Of a stretch of 5,430 nt of DNA, positions 1 to 5,430 are shown in pieces (positions within the stretch are counted from its first letter, which is position 1; each line of letters starts with the position of its first letter). The notes under the pieces were generated by a model that made no database searches, was not told the DNA's origin, and worked only from the letters and a program-made list of their open reading frames with translations. Both the position numbers and the translations under genes were made by a program. This DNA comes from Chryseobacterium gleum (GTDB lineage Bacteria > Bacteroidota > Bacteroidia > UBA10329): positions 1 to 5,430 of the forward strand of contig CAMCFW010000174.1 in NCBI GenBank assembly GCA_945874195.1. Direction: 5' to 3'.

Positions 1-450
1 GAGCGTGACACCCACGATGATCCCTATTCCGATCTGGCCCATCACCTTGAATTTTCCAGCCAGGCCCTGTTTGTCCTTCTTAAAAACCTTGATGTAATCG
101 TCAGCAAATCCGATCGCTCCTAACCAAACGGTAGAAACCAGCATGATGATGACATAGATATTGTTGAGCTGTGCGAAAAGTAGAGTGGGTATGATGATGG
201 AAGCAAGAATGATGATGCCGCCCATGGTGGGGGTTCCTTGCTTTTGGATCTGCCCCGCCAGGTCGAGGTCGCGAACAATTTCACCCACTTGCTTCAGTTG
301 TAGGTATCGGATTACCTTGCGTCCGATCAGCATTGAAATGATCAGGGAAGCAATGATGCTAGCAGCTGCTCGGAAAGAGATGTATTGGAATACACCGGCT
401 CCGGGTAGGTCGTAGGTCTTGTCAAGAAAGTCGAACAGATAGTATAACAT
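1..450 (-). CDS. mraY: MraY, phospho-N-acetylmuramoyl-pentapeptide transferase (5' part, cut by window edge)
   Basis: This integral membrane enzyme transfers phospho-MurNAc-pentapeptide from UDP to undecaprenyl phosphate, making lipid I. The window holds the first 150 codons, open to the left edge; the full protein is normally 360-410 aa. The start ATG is at 450-448, and translation begins MLYYLFDFLDKTYDLPGAGV, close to Bacteroidetes MraY N-termini as I recall them. The conserved substrate-site motif KQGTPTMGG is at 70-78. The catalytic-region motif GFADDYIKV is at 114-122, with the Asp pair 117-118 matching E. coli D115/D116. KKDKQGLAGKFK follows at 124-135. Hydrophobic segments at roughly 22-43, 78-94, 98-116 and 136-150 fit the first helices of the ten-helix MraY fold. 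It takes the lipid-linked step after MurE and MurF. The catalytic residues encoded beyond the edge cannot be checked. Confidence 0.97.
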   Translation of the reverse strand, partial: MLYYLFDFLDKTYDLPGAGVFQYISFRAAASIIASLIISMLIGRKVIRYLQLKQVGEIVRDLDLAGQIQKQGTPTMGGIIILASIIIPTLLFAQLNNIYVIIMLVSTVWLGAIGFADDYIKVFKKDKQGLAGKFKVMGQIGIGIIVGVTL

Positions 451-452
451 CA
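448..452 (-). promoter_or_regulatory. TGATG stop/start overlap, murE to mraY
   Basis: The minus-strand pentanucleotide TGATG joins the murE stop TGA (452-450) to the mraY start ATG (450-448) through one shared base. The preceding bases (CCTTAAACAGATCTGC) contain no clear Shine-Dalgarno motif, so coupling to murE translation is likely. Confidence 0.8.
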
Positions 453-1910
453 GCAGATCTGTTTAAGGGTTGAAGACAGTATTTCCATATCGTCAAAGGC
501 AGTTCTCACCCCTTTCACTTCCTGATATTTTTCGTGTCCTTTTCCAGCCACCAGAATAATGTCGCCGGGTTGGGCCAGCATGCAGGCGGTTCGGATGGCC
601 TCTGCGCGGTCAAGAATGGTAACGGCCTTTTTCTTCAGCACCGGATCAAGGCCCAACTTCATGTCCTCAATTATCTGCTGCGGGTCTTCGCTTCGCGGAT
701 TGTCCGTGGTAAGGATGACCTTGTCGCTTCCTTCGGCCGCAATGCGGGCCATTTCGGGTCGCTTGGTCTTGTCTCTATCGCCACCGCAGCCTACTAGCGT
801 CACGAGTTTCTCGTTTCCGGTCCGTAGGTCGCGAATGGTTGAAAGCACGTTCTGCAGCGCATCGGGGGTGTGTGCATAGTCCACAATGCCCAGTATGTTG
901 TTCGGGGTCTTTACAAATTCAAAACGCCCTTCTGGCGAAGCAAGATTGCTGAGGGTGGTAAGTATTTGAAGTTTCTCTTCTTTAAGTTCCAGCGCAGCGC
1001 CATATACGCTTAGAATGTTGTACGCGTTGAACGAACCTATCAAACGGGTTATCACTTCCTGACCATCAATGTTCAGGATCAGTCCGGTCAGGTTGTTCTC
1101 CAGGATCTTCGCTTTGCGGTCGGCCATGGAACGAAGTCCGTAGCTGACCACTTTTGCTTTGGTGTTCTGCACCATCACCTCACCGTTCTTGTCATCCACG
1201 TTTATAAGCGCAAATGCTTTTGATGAAAGGCCGTCAAACAACATCTTTTTGGCCCTTATGTAATTGCTGAAAGTCTGATGATAATCGAGGTGATCGTGGG
1301 TGATGTTGGTGAATATGGCACCCGCAAATTCCAACCCTGCCACCCGATGCTGGTCGAGTGCGTGCGAACTAACTTCCATGAAACAGAAGGTGCATCCAGC
1401 ATCTACCATTTCTGCCAAAAGCCTATTCAGATTGATCGGGTCGGGGGTGGTGTGCGTGGCCTGAACCTCGTGTTCATGGACCATATTCCTTACCGTTGAG
1501 ATCAGACCTACTTTGTAGCCCAGATTCTTGAATAGGCCATACAGAAGCGTGGCCGTAGTGGTTTTTCCGTTGGTGCCCGTAACTCCGACCAATTTGAGTT
1601 GCTGCGATGGATTGTCGTAAAAATTCGATGCGATCATTCCTGCAGCAAAACGACTGTTCTTCACCTGCACGTAATTGACATCTGGTAGCCGTTCCTCAGG
1701 AAGCATTTCGCATACTATTGCCACCGAACCTTGCGATAAGGCCTTCGGAATGAAATCGTGTCCATCGCTCAATGTGCCCTTCACAGCTATGAACAAGGAG
1801 AACTTCTTTGCTTGTCGCGAATCGATGCAGATATTCTCGATGGCCACATTGGTCGAACCGATTACCTCTTCAATTCCCGCGCGGTATAATATGTCCTTCA
1901 GCAGCTTCAT
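450..1910 (-). CDS. murE: MurE, UDP-MurNAc-L-Ala-D-Glu:meso-diaminopimelate ligase
   Basis: This 486-aa cytoplasmic Mur ligase uses ATP to add the third residue of the peptidoglycan stem peptide to UDP-MurNAc-L-Ala-D-Glu. The N-terminal UDP-binding domain includes DSRQAKKFSLFIAVKG at 30-45. The central ATPase domain has the P-loop GVTGTNGKTTTATLL at 109-123, TTPDP at 154-158, EVSSHALDQHRV at 179-190 and TNITHDHLDYH at 201-211. YIRAKKMLF at 217-225 contains the lysine expected to be carbamylated (probably Lys221). The C-terminal domain has PEGRFEF at 326-332, VDYAHTPDAL at 343-352, GCGGDRDKTKRPEM at 374-387, DNPRSEDP at 403-410 and GKGHEKYQ at 456-463. DNPR is the established signature of ligases that select meso-diaminopimelate rather than L-lysine. 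The length is normal (E. coli 495 aa). The start ATG overlaps the ftsI stop, and the TGA shares one base with the mraY ATG. No key residue is missing. Confidence 0.98.
   Translation of the reverse strand: MKLLKDILYRAGIEEVIGSTNVAIENICIDSRQAKKFSLFIAVKGTLSDGHDFIPKALSQGSVAIVCEMLPEERLPDVNYVQVKNSRFAAGMIASNFYDNPSQQLKLVGVTGTNGKTTTATLLYGLFKNLGYKVGLISTVRNMVHEHEVQATHTTPDPINLNRLLAEMVDAGCTFCFMEVSSHALDQHRVAGLEFAGAIFTNITHDHLDYHQTFSNYIRAKKMLFDGLSSKAFALINVDDKNGEVMVQNTKAKVVSYGLRSMADRKAKILENNLTGLILNIDGQEVITRLIGSFNAYNILSVYGAALELKEEKLQILTTLSNLASPEGRFEFVKTPNNILGIVDYAHTPDALQNVLSTIRDLRTGNEKLVTLVGCGGDRDKTKRPEMARIAAEGSDKVILTTDNPRSEDPQQIIEDMKLGLDPVLKKKAVTILDRAEAIRTACMLAQPGDIILVAGKGHEKYQEVKGVRTAFDDMEILSSTLKQIC
1907..1910 (-). 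promoter_or_regulatory. ATGA stop/start overlap, ftsI to murE
   Basis: The minus-strand ATGA contains the murE start ATG (1910-1908) and the ftsI stop TGA (1909-1907). The bases before it (ATCATCTACCTATC) hold no Shine-Dalgarno site, so murE translation is probably coupled to ftsI. Confidence 0.8.
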
Positions 1911-4006
1911 GATAGGTAGATGATGATCTCGTGGCCTTTGACGGCTCTTGTTCCAGGTATTATCGATTGTTGTCTAACCACGCCCGATCCAACGATGCTG
2001 ACCTTCAGGCCCTTGTTCTCGAGCAGAAACAGGGCATCCATGGCGCCCATTCCGACCACACGCGGAACGAGATTGTCGATCATTTCACGCTCGATGATGT
2101 TCATGGTGTCCGCCTCAGCAGTTGCAACCGCCCATTGTGCATCGGGGGCTTTCATATCGGTTTTGATCTTCAGGGTTTCCAGCGCTTTCATCAATTCTTC
2201 CTTTTCGCTCACTTTCGAAAACGGAATGCGACTTTGCGCCAGCGTAGGGTCTGCCTTCACCTCCTCTAGCATTTTCACCTGGGTAGAGTAAACCTTATCG
2301 GAAATTTCTTTGAAAATGGGCCCCGCTACAAGGTTGCCGTAGTACACCGAGTTGGTAGGCGAATCGACCACCACAATACACGAATAGCGGGGTTCTTCGG
2401 CAGGAAAGTAGCCGACAAATGACGCTTGATGGCTCTTATCGCGGTGATAGCTTCCGCTTTTTGCGATCTGTGCAGTGCCTGTTTTTCCAGCTATCTTATA
2501 GTTCGCATGCTTCAGGTTGCTAGCCGTTCCGTGTTCAACCACACCTTCCAACATCACTTTCACCTTATCAACGGTGGCCTTCGAGCAGATCTGCTGGTTA
2601 AGCACCACCGTTGGAAAATCCTTCACCAGAGTACCGTGCTTGGTCACACTCGAAACGAATTTCGGTCTCACCATAATACCATCGTTTGCAATGGCGTTGT
2701 AGAATGTCAGAACCTGAAGGGGGGTTTGAAGAACTTCGTAACCGATACTCATCCATGGCAACGAAATGCCCGACCAACTTGGGTCTTTCGGGTCTGGGAT
2801 GGATGGGATGCCTTCGCCAGAAAGTTCTAGGCCGAGAGGGCTGTTCAAGCCCATTCCAACAATGCGGTCTACAAACTTTTCAGGGTTCTTCTGGTAGTGT
2901 CGGGTCACCAGCTTTGAGATGCCAACGTTAGATGATATCTCGAACACTTTTGCCACCGTTATCTTATCATAGACTCCGGTCTTCGAGTCTTTCATAACTG
3001 CCTTATAGTATTGCTTCACTCCACCTTCAATGTCTACCGTGTCGGTTATGTCCACATAGCCGTCTTCCAACAGGCAGATGAGACTGGCCAATTTGAAGGT
3101 TGAACCAGGTTCGGTGGTGGCCCCGATGGCATAGTTGTAGGTTTCGGCATAACTACCATCGGCTTGTTTGGTGAGGTTGGCGATCGCTTTGATCGCCCCA
3201 GTTTGCACTTCCATTAGAATTGCACAACCATGATGGGCGCCATGTTTCACCAACTGGGTAAGTAGAGCGTTTTGCGCCACGTCCTGTATGTTTATGTCAA
3301 TGGTTGTGACGAGGTCAGAACCGTCTTCTGGCTCCACTTCGTTCTCATCGTTCAGTGGTTTCCAGTTTCCACCGGCAATTTTTTGCATCAAACGCTTGCC
3401 GACCACACCGCCTAACTCATCCGCATATGCACCCTCCAATCCTACGCTGAAACCGGGCTGATCATAGCCGATCGTCCTAGCAGCTAGTTGCTTGAAAGGC
3501 TTGGCGCGCTTGCTGTTCTGGTTGTAAATGAGGCCGCCTTTGTATTTACCTAGGTTGAATATCTCGAACTGACGGATGGCCTTCAATTGCTTGTGGCTCA
3601 CCTTTCTTTTTATCAGGAAATACTGACTCTTCTTCTTCCGTGCGTTGGTCAGTTCTCGCTTATACGCGTTTGCCGACCTGTCTTGAAAAAGGTTGGAAAG
3701 CTGCTGCGAAAGCTTGTCGATGTTCTTGTTGAAGTATTCATCGCTCAGCGTTGGTACGGCTGCGTCCCATCGCACCTCATAAATAGGTTCTGAAGTGGCC
3801 AAAAGGCTTCCATCAACTGCAAAAATGTTGCCTCTTGCTGCTTCAATTGTGCGGAACGCTGTGGTCTGCGTTTCCGCTTTTTTGCGCCACTCTTCGCCCT
3901 CAACGAATTGGATCTGAGCCACTTTGGCCACAATGGCAAGCGCAAAAAGGCACATCAGTCCATACGACAGATATACCCTTCTTCTTATTTGCTTTTCGTA
4001 GCTCAA
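1907..4006 (-). CDS. ftsI: FtsI/PBP3, septal class B penicillin-binding protein with C-terminal PASTA domain
   Basis: This 699-aa peptidoglycan DD-transpeptidase cross-links new wall at the division septum, working with FtsW. There is a short cytoplasmic N-terminus, then one membrane anchor at about 11-33 (YLSYGLMCLFALAIVAKVAQ). The class B pedestal (dimerisation) domain follows, starting near RGNIFAVDGSLLA at 58-70. The transpeptidase domain at roughly 255-570 carries all three active-site motifs: STFK at 302-305 (nucleophile Ser302), SSN at 358-360 and KTGTA at 508-512. WMSIGYEVLQTPLQ at 418-431 is also typical. After a charged linker (about 575-640), residues about 644-699 form one PASTA repeat (NLVPRVVGMGAMDALFLLENKGL). 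Length and PASTA domain fit Bacteroidetes FtsI rather than the 588-aa E. coli protein. The start is TTG at 4006-4004: the frame has no ATG or GTG between the upstream stop (4063-4061) and here, and the next ATG (Met18) would cut into the membrane anchor. It overlaps ftsL and murE by 4 nt each. Confidence 0.97.
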   Translation of the reverse strand: MSYEKQIRRRVYLSYGLMCLFALAIVAKVAQIQFVEGEEWRKKAETQTTAFRTIEAARGNIFAVDGSLLATSEPIYEVRWDAAVPTLSDEYFNKNIDKLSQQLSNLFQDRSANAYKRELTNARKKKSQYFLIKRKVSHKQLKAIRQFEIFNLGKYKGGLIYNQNSKRAKPFKQLAARTIGYDQPGFSVGLEGAYADELGGVVGKRLMQKIAGGNWKPLNDENEVEPEDGSDLVTTIDINIQDVAQNALLTQLVKHGAHHGCAILMEVQTGAIKAIANLTKQADGSYAETYNYAIGATTEPGSTFKLASLICLLEDGYVDITDTVDIEGGVKQYYKAVMKDSKTGVYDKITVAKVFEISSNVGISKLVTRHYQKNPEKFVDRIVGMGLNSPLGLELSGEGIPSIPDPKDPSWSGISLPWMSIGYEVLQTPLQVLTFYNAIANDGIMVRPKFVSSVTKHGTLVKDFPTVVLNQQICSKATVDKVKVMLEGVVEHGTASNLKHANYKIAGKTGTAQIAKSGSYHRDKSHQASFVGYFPAEEPRYSCIVVVDSPTNSVYYGNLVAGPIFKEISDKVYSTQVKMLEEVKADPTLAQSRIPFSKVSEKEELMKALETLKIKTDMKAPDAQWAVATAEADTMNIIEREMIDNLVPRVVGMGAMDALFLLENKGLKVSIVGSGVVRQQSIIPGTRAVKGHEIIIYLS
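4003..4006 (-). promoter_or_regulatory. TTGA stop/start overlap deciding the TTG start of ftsI
   Basis: The minus-strand tetranucleotide TTGA contains the ftsI start TTG and the ftsL stop TGA. It has the same geometry as the ATGA junctions on either side of these genes, which supports TTG as the true start. The upstream bases AAAAGCCAGAGAG are purine-rich but hold only a weak Shine-Dalgarno resemblance. Confidence 0.75.
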
Positions 4007-4371
4007 CTCTCTGGCTTTTCTTTTTCGTTGACCACGATTTTCTTTGGAGGAACCACACTTTCAAAGATTCCGAGAGGGGCAACAGCCTTGGCCACCTCGC
4101 TCTGTTTGCTCACGAACATGAGCTCAGACCGAGTGGAAATGAATTCAGATTTCAGTTCTTTCAGCTCCGTGTTCATCTTCTCCATGCTGATGATGGTGGC
4201 CTCACCAAAGTGGCTGTTGCCGATATAGAAAATCCCGATACCGAAGAGGAACAAGAGGAAAGGGATGTTGTCCAACACATTGTCACGCGTCAGAAAACTC
4301 CCGTCCAGAACGCTTAGTATACGCTTGCCGAAACCGACCCCTTCGGTTGTATCTTCCTTTTCAGCGCTCAT
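4003..4371 (-). CDS. ftsL: FtsL-like cell division protein (Bacteroidetes type)
   Basis: This 122-aa bitopic membrane protein has a hydrophilic cytoplasmic N-terminus of about 32 residues. One transmembrane helix follows at roughly 33-51 (NIPFLLFLFGIGIFYIG). The extracytoplasmic part is rich in Glu, Lys and Ser and looks helical or coiled-coil from about 57 to 95. It ends in a short charged tail (KEKPES). The size, topology and position between rsmH and ftsI are those of FtsL, which in other bacteria pairs with FtsB, binds FtsQ, and helps recruit and activate FtsW-FtsI at the septum. Primary sequence is poorly conserved in this family, so the name rests mainly on topology and synteny; Bacteroidetes proteins of this kind are usually called FtsL-like. 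The start ATG at 4371-4369 overlaps the rsmH TGA, and the upstream DNA is A-rich (AGAAAAAATAGC) without a Shine-Dalgarno site. Its own TGA overlaps the TTG start of ftsI. Confidence 0.85.
   Translation of the reverse strand: MSAEKEDTTEGVGFGKRILSVLDGSFLTRDNVLDNIPFLLFLFGIGIFYIGNSHFGEATIISMEKMNTELKELKSEFISTRSELMFVSKQSEVAKAVAPLGIFESVVPPKKIVVNEKEKPES
4368..4371 (-). promoter_or_regulatory. ATGA stop/start overlap, rsmH to ftsL
   Basis: The minus-strand tetranucleotide ATGA holds both the ftsL start ATG and the rsmH stop TGA. The arrangement suggests translational coupling by re-initiation. No Shine-Dalgarno-like GGAGG precedes it; the upstream bases are A-rich instead. Confidence 0.8.
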
Positions 4372-5279
4372 GCTATTTTTTCTGCGATTCTGAGTTTGGC
4401 ACTTCGCGACCTCGGATTCCTTATCAACTCGTCATCTGTTGGAACGATGGGCCTCCTCGACACGGCATGGAAGGGCACCAACGGTTTGCCGTAGAAATCC
4501 TTCTCCAGTTCGCCTTCTATGTTTCCGCTTTTCACCAGATTTTTCACCATTCTATCTTCCAAGGAGTGATAGGAAATGACAACCAATCGACCACCAACGG
4601 CCAATAGGTTGGGCATCTGTACCAGCATTTCTTCAAGCGCCTTCAGTTCATCGTTCACTTCTATCCTTATGGCTTGAAAAACCCTCGACAGAAAACTATT
4701 CTCCTTTCCACGCTGCGCGAACGGCAAGATCAGTGACTTGAGCTGCTCAATGGTTTCGATTGGTTCTTTTGCCCTAGCGGCAACAATGGCGTTCGACAGC
4801 TTCCAGGCCTCGTTCAGATCAGAGTGGTCGCGGAACATTTTTGCTAGCGCTTCAACAGAATATTGGTTGATGACCGTTTTGGCGGTAAGTTCAATTCCGT
4901 CAGACATGCGCATGTCCAACGGGCCATCATTTCTGGTACTGAATCCTCGTGATGGTTCGTCTATTTGAAAGGAGGAGATTCCCAGATCGGCCAAAATGCC
5001 ATGCACGGGGATGGTGTTGAAGTAACGCAGAAAGTTGCGCACAAACCGGAAGTTGTGTGGAATGAAGGTGAATCGTTCGTCCTGCAACAGGTTCATTTGT
5101 GCGTCTTTATCCTGATCGAAGGCGTACAGGTGTCCGCCTTTCAAATGCTTTAGTATTTCCCGCGAATGACCTCCTCCACCGAAGGTCAGATCCACGTAAA
5201 TCCCATCAGGATCAATTCGCAAGCCGTCAATGCATTCCTTTAACAGGACAGGGTCATGGTAGGTCATCAGCCCCATCAT
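4368..5279 (-). CDS. rsmH: RsmH (MraW), 16S rRNA (cytosine-1402-N4)-methyltransferase
   Basis: This 303-aa protein is the SAM-dependent enzyme that N4-methylates C1402 in the P-site region of 16S rRNA; it acts on the small ribosomal subunit in the cytoplasm. The SAM-binding Rossmann motif is DLTFGGGGHSREIL at residues 30-43, followed by the acidic FDQDKDA at 54-60. Next come ILADLGISSFQID at 95-107, GPLDMRM at 119-125, FQAIRIEVNDEL at 201-212, VVISYHSLEDRMVK at 233-246 and the C-terminal NPRSRSAKLR at 288-297. All are RsmH family signatures. The length is close to the family norm of about 300-315. The start is uncertain: Met1 (5279), Met2 (5276) and Met5 (5267) are all in frame, and homologues usually begin only two to four residues before the YHxPVLL motif, which favours Met5. 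No start has a clear Shine-Dalgarno site. It lies between mraZ and ftsL, and its TGA overlaps the ftsL ATG. Confidence 0.97.
   Translation of the reverse strand: MMGLMTYHDPVLLKECIDGLRIDPDGIYVDLTFGGGGHSREILKHLKGGHLYAFDQDKDAQMNLLQDERFTFIPHNFRFVRNFLRYFNTIPVHGILADLGISSFQIDEPSRGFSTRNDGPLDMRMSDGIELTAKTVINQYSVEALAKMFRDHSDLNEAWKLSNAIVAARAKEPIETIEQLKSLILPFAQRGKENSFLSRVFQAIRIEVNDELKALEEMLVQMPNLLAVGGRLVVISYHSLEDRMVKNLVKSGNIEGELEKDFYGKPLVPFHAVSRRPIVPTDDELIRNPRSRSAKLRIAEKIA
5254..5279 (-). other. mraZ/rsmH gene overlap
   Basis: The rsmH reading frame opens at ATG 5279-5277, immediately followed by a second ATG, while the mraZ stop TGA is at 5256-5254 in another frame. The overlap is 26 nt from Met1, 23 nt from Met2 or 14 nt from Met5. 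It implies that translation of rsmH starts inside the mraZ coding sequence. Confidence 0.85.
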
Positions 5280-5430
5280 TTAGGCTGCCCATGACTTCTT
5301 CAGCCAGTGTGGCAATGTCTGTTTCAGGATTGCTCAACTTATTCTCATAGGCATCCTTGTCCCATATTTCCACATAGGTACCAGCGGATGCGAGAACGAT
5401 GTCATTGTCAATCGACCCGAATCCCATAAG
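5254..5430 (-). CDS. mraZ: MraZ, transcriptional regulator of the dcw cluster (3' part, cut by window edge)
   Basis: The minus-strand frame read from the right edge gives 58 codons ending in TGA at 5256-5254. Visible residues include LMGFGSIDND, then IVLASAGTYVEIWDKDAYE, then LAEEVMGSLNDGADDLP. This matches the C-terminal half of the second SpoVT/AbrB-like (MraZ) repeat plus the acidic tail usual in Bacteroidetes MraZ proteins, as I recall the family. MraZ is a ring-forming DNA-binding protein, known in other bacteria to bind repeats in front of its own operon and control dcw transcription. About 95 N-terminal residues, including the first repeat, lie outside the window if the length is the usual 150 or so. 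It is the first gene of the cluster, so the main promoter and any MraZ operator would be off the right edge. Its 3' end runs into rsmH by 14 to 26 nt, depending on the rsmH start. The identification rests on a partial sequence but is strongly supported by position. Confidence 0.9.
   Translation of the reverse strand, partial: LMGFGSIDNDIVLASAGTYVEIWDKDAYENKLSNPETDIATLAEEVMGSLNDGADDLP

Noticed and set aside
161..415. Met-rich 84-codon plus-strand open frame
   Set aside because: The Met runs come from reverse complements of Ile codons (ATC/ATT) in the membrane helices of mraY; this is an antisense artefact.
559..879. 106-codon plus-strand open frame opposite murE
   Set aside because: It is rich in Ser, Arg and Met with no domain, and sits antisense to the conserved GCGGDRD and DNPR region of MurE.
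1920..2291. 123- and 112-codon plus-strand open frames opposite the ftsI C-terminus
   Set aside because: Two overlapping frames in the same place and no motif; they arise from the codon pattern of the linker and PASTA region on the other strand.
2426..2830. 134-codon open frame on the plus strand inside ftsI
   Set aside because: It is antisense to the transpeptidase region carrying KTGTA; the protein shows no family resemblance and is best read as a shadow of the ftsI codons.
3180..3187. Palindrome GCGATCGC
   Set aside because: It matches the cyanobacterial HIP1 octamer, but it occurs once as far as I can see, within ftsI codons, so it is probably chance.
3745..4082. Two short minus-strand open frames overlapping the 5' part of ftsI and the end of ftsL in other frames
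   Set aside because: They are out of frame with the two conserved proteins, are low in complexity (Lys/Arg/Gln rich), and have no recognisable product.
3835..4317. 160-codon open frame on the plus strand across the ftsI/ftsL junction
   Set aside because: It lies wholly antisense to two genes with conserved features and frame, its product has no recognisable domain, and it would need independent signals that are not visible.
4363..4380. AGCGCT followed shortly by a T-run on the plus strand, terminator-like
   Set aside because: The stem would be only 3 bp with no loop, the T-run is on the strand opposite transcription, and it lies in the rsmH/ftsL coding junction.

Overview
This window is an ordinary stretch of the division and cell wall (dcw) cluster, read entirely from the minus strand, and it looks like a member of the Bacteroidota (Bacteroidetes). 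The transcription order, from the right edge to the left edge, is mraZ (3' part only), rsmH/mraW, an FtsL-like gene, ftsI (PBP3), murE and mraY (5' part only). The phylum assignment is inferred from four things. The MraZ C-terminus has the VEIWDKDAYE...LAEEVMG form. The FtsL is a Bacteroidetes-type small single-pass protein. The FtsI is long, about 700 aa, with one C-terminal PASTA domain. The start codons lack Shine-Dalgarno sequences. Genus cannot be given from this sequence.

Layout: 5430-5254 is the last 58 codons of mraZ. 5279-4368 is rsmH (16S rRNA m4C1402 methyltransferase). 4371-4003 is ftsL-like. 4006-1907 is ftsI, which opens with TTG. 1910-450 is murE. 450 to the left edge is the first 150 codons of mraY. 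There is no non-coding DNA between the genes. Every junction is an overlap: up to 26 nt for mraZ/rsmH, ATGA for rsmH/ftsL, TTGA for ftsL/ftsI, ATGA for ftsI/murE and TGATG for murE/mraY. All five visible stop codons are TGA. No promoter, terminator, RNA gene, repeat array or mobile element could be supported, so the window is probably the interior of one polycistronic unit whose promoter lies upstream of mraZ, off the right edge.

How the genes work together: MurE adds the third stem-peptide residue to UDP-MurNAc-dipeptide in the cytoplasm; its DNPR motif predicts meso-diaminopimelate. MraY moves the finished UDP-MurNAc-pentapeptide onto undecaprenyl phosphate to make lipid I. FtsI cross-links the new septal peptidoglycan in the periplasm. 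The FtsL-like protein is the expected divisome partner that helps recruit or activate the septal synthase. MraZ is the cluster's DNA-binding regulator and RsmH is a ribosome-modifying enzyme that habitually travels with it.

I found no undescribed system here. The points worth a second look are small: the TTG start of ftsI, the long mraZ/rsmH overlap with an ambiguous rsmH start, the unbroken chain of stop/start overlaps without Shine-Dalgarno sites, and the PASTA domain on a Gram-negative-type FtsI.
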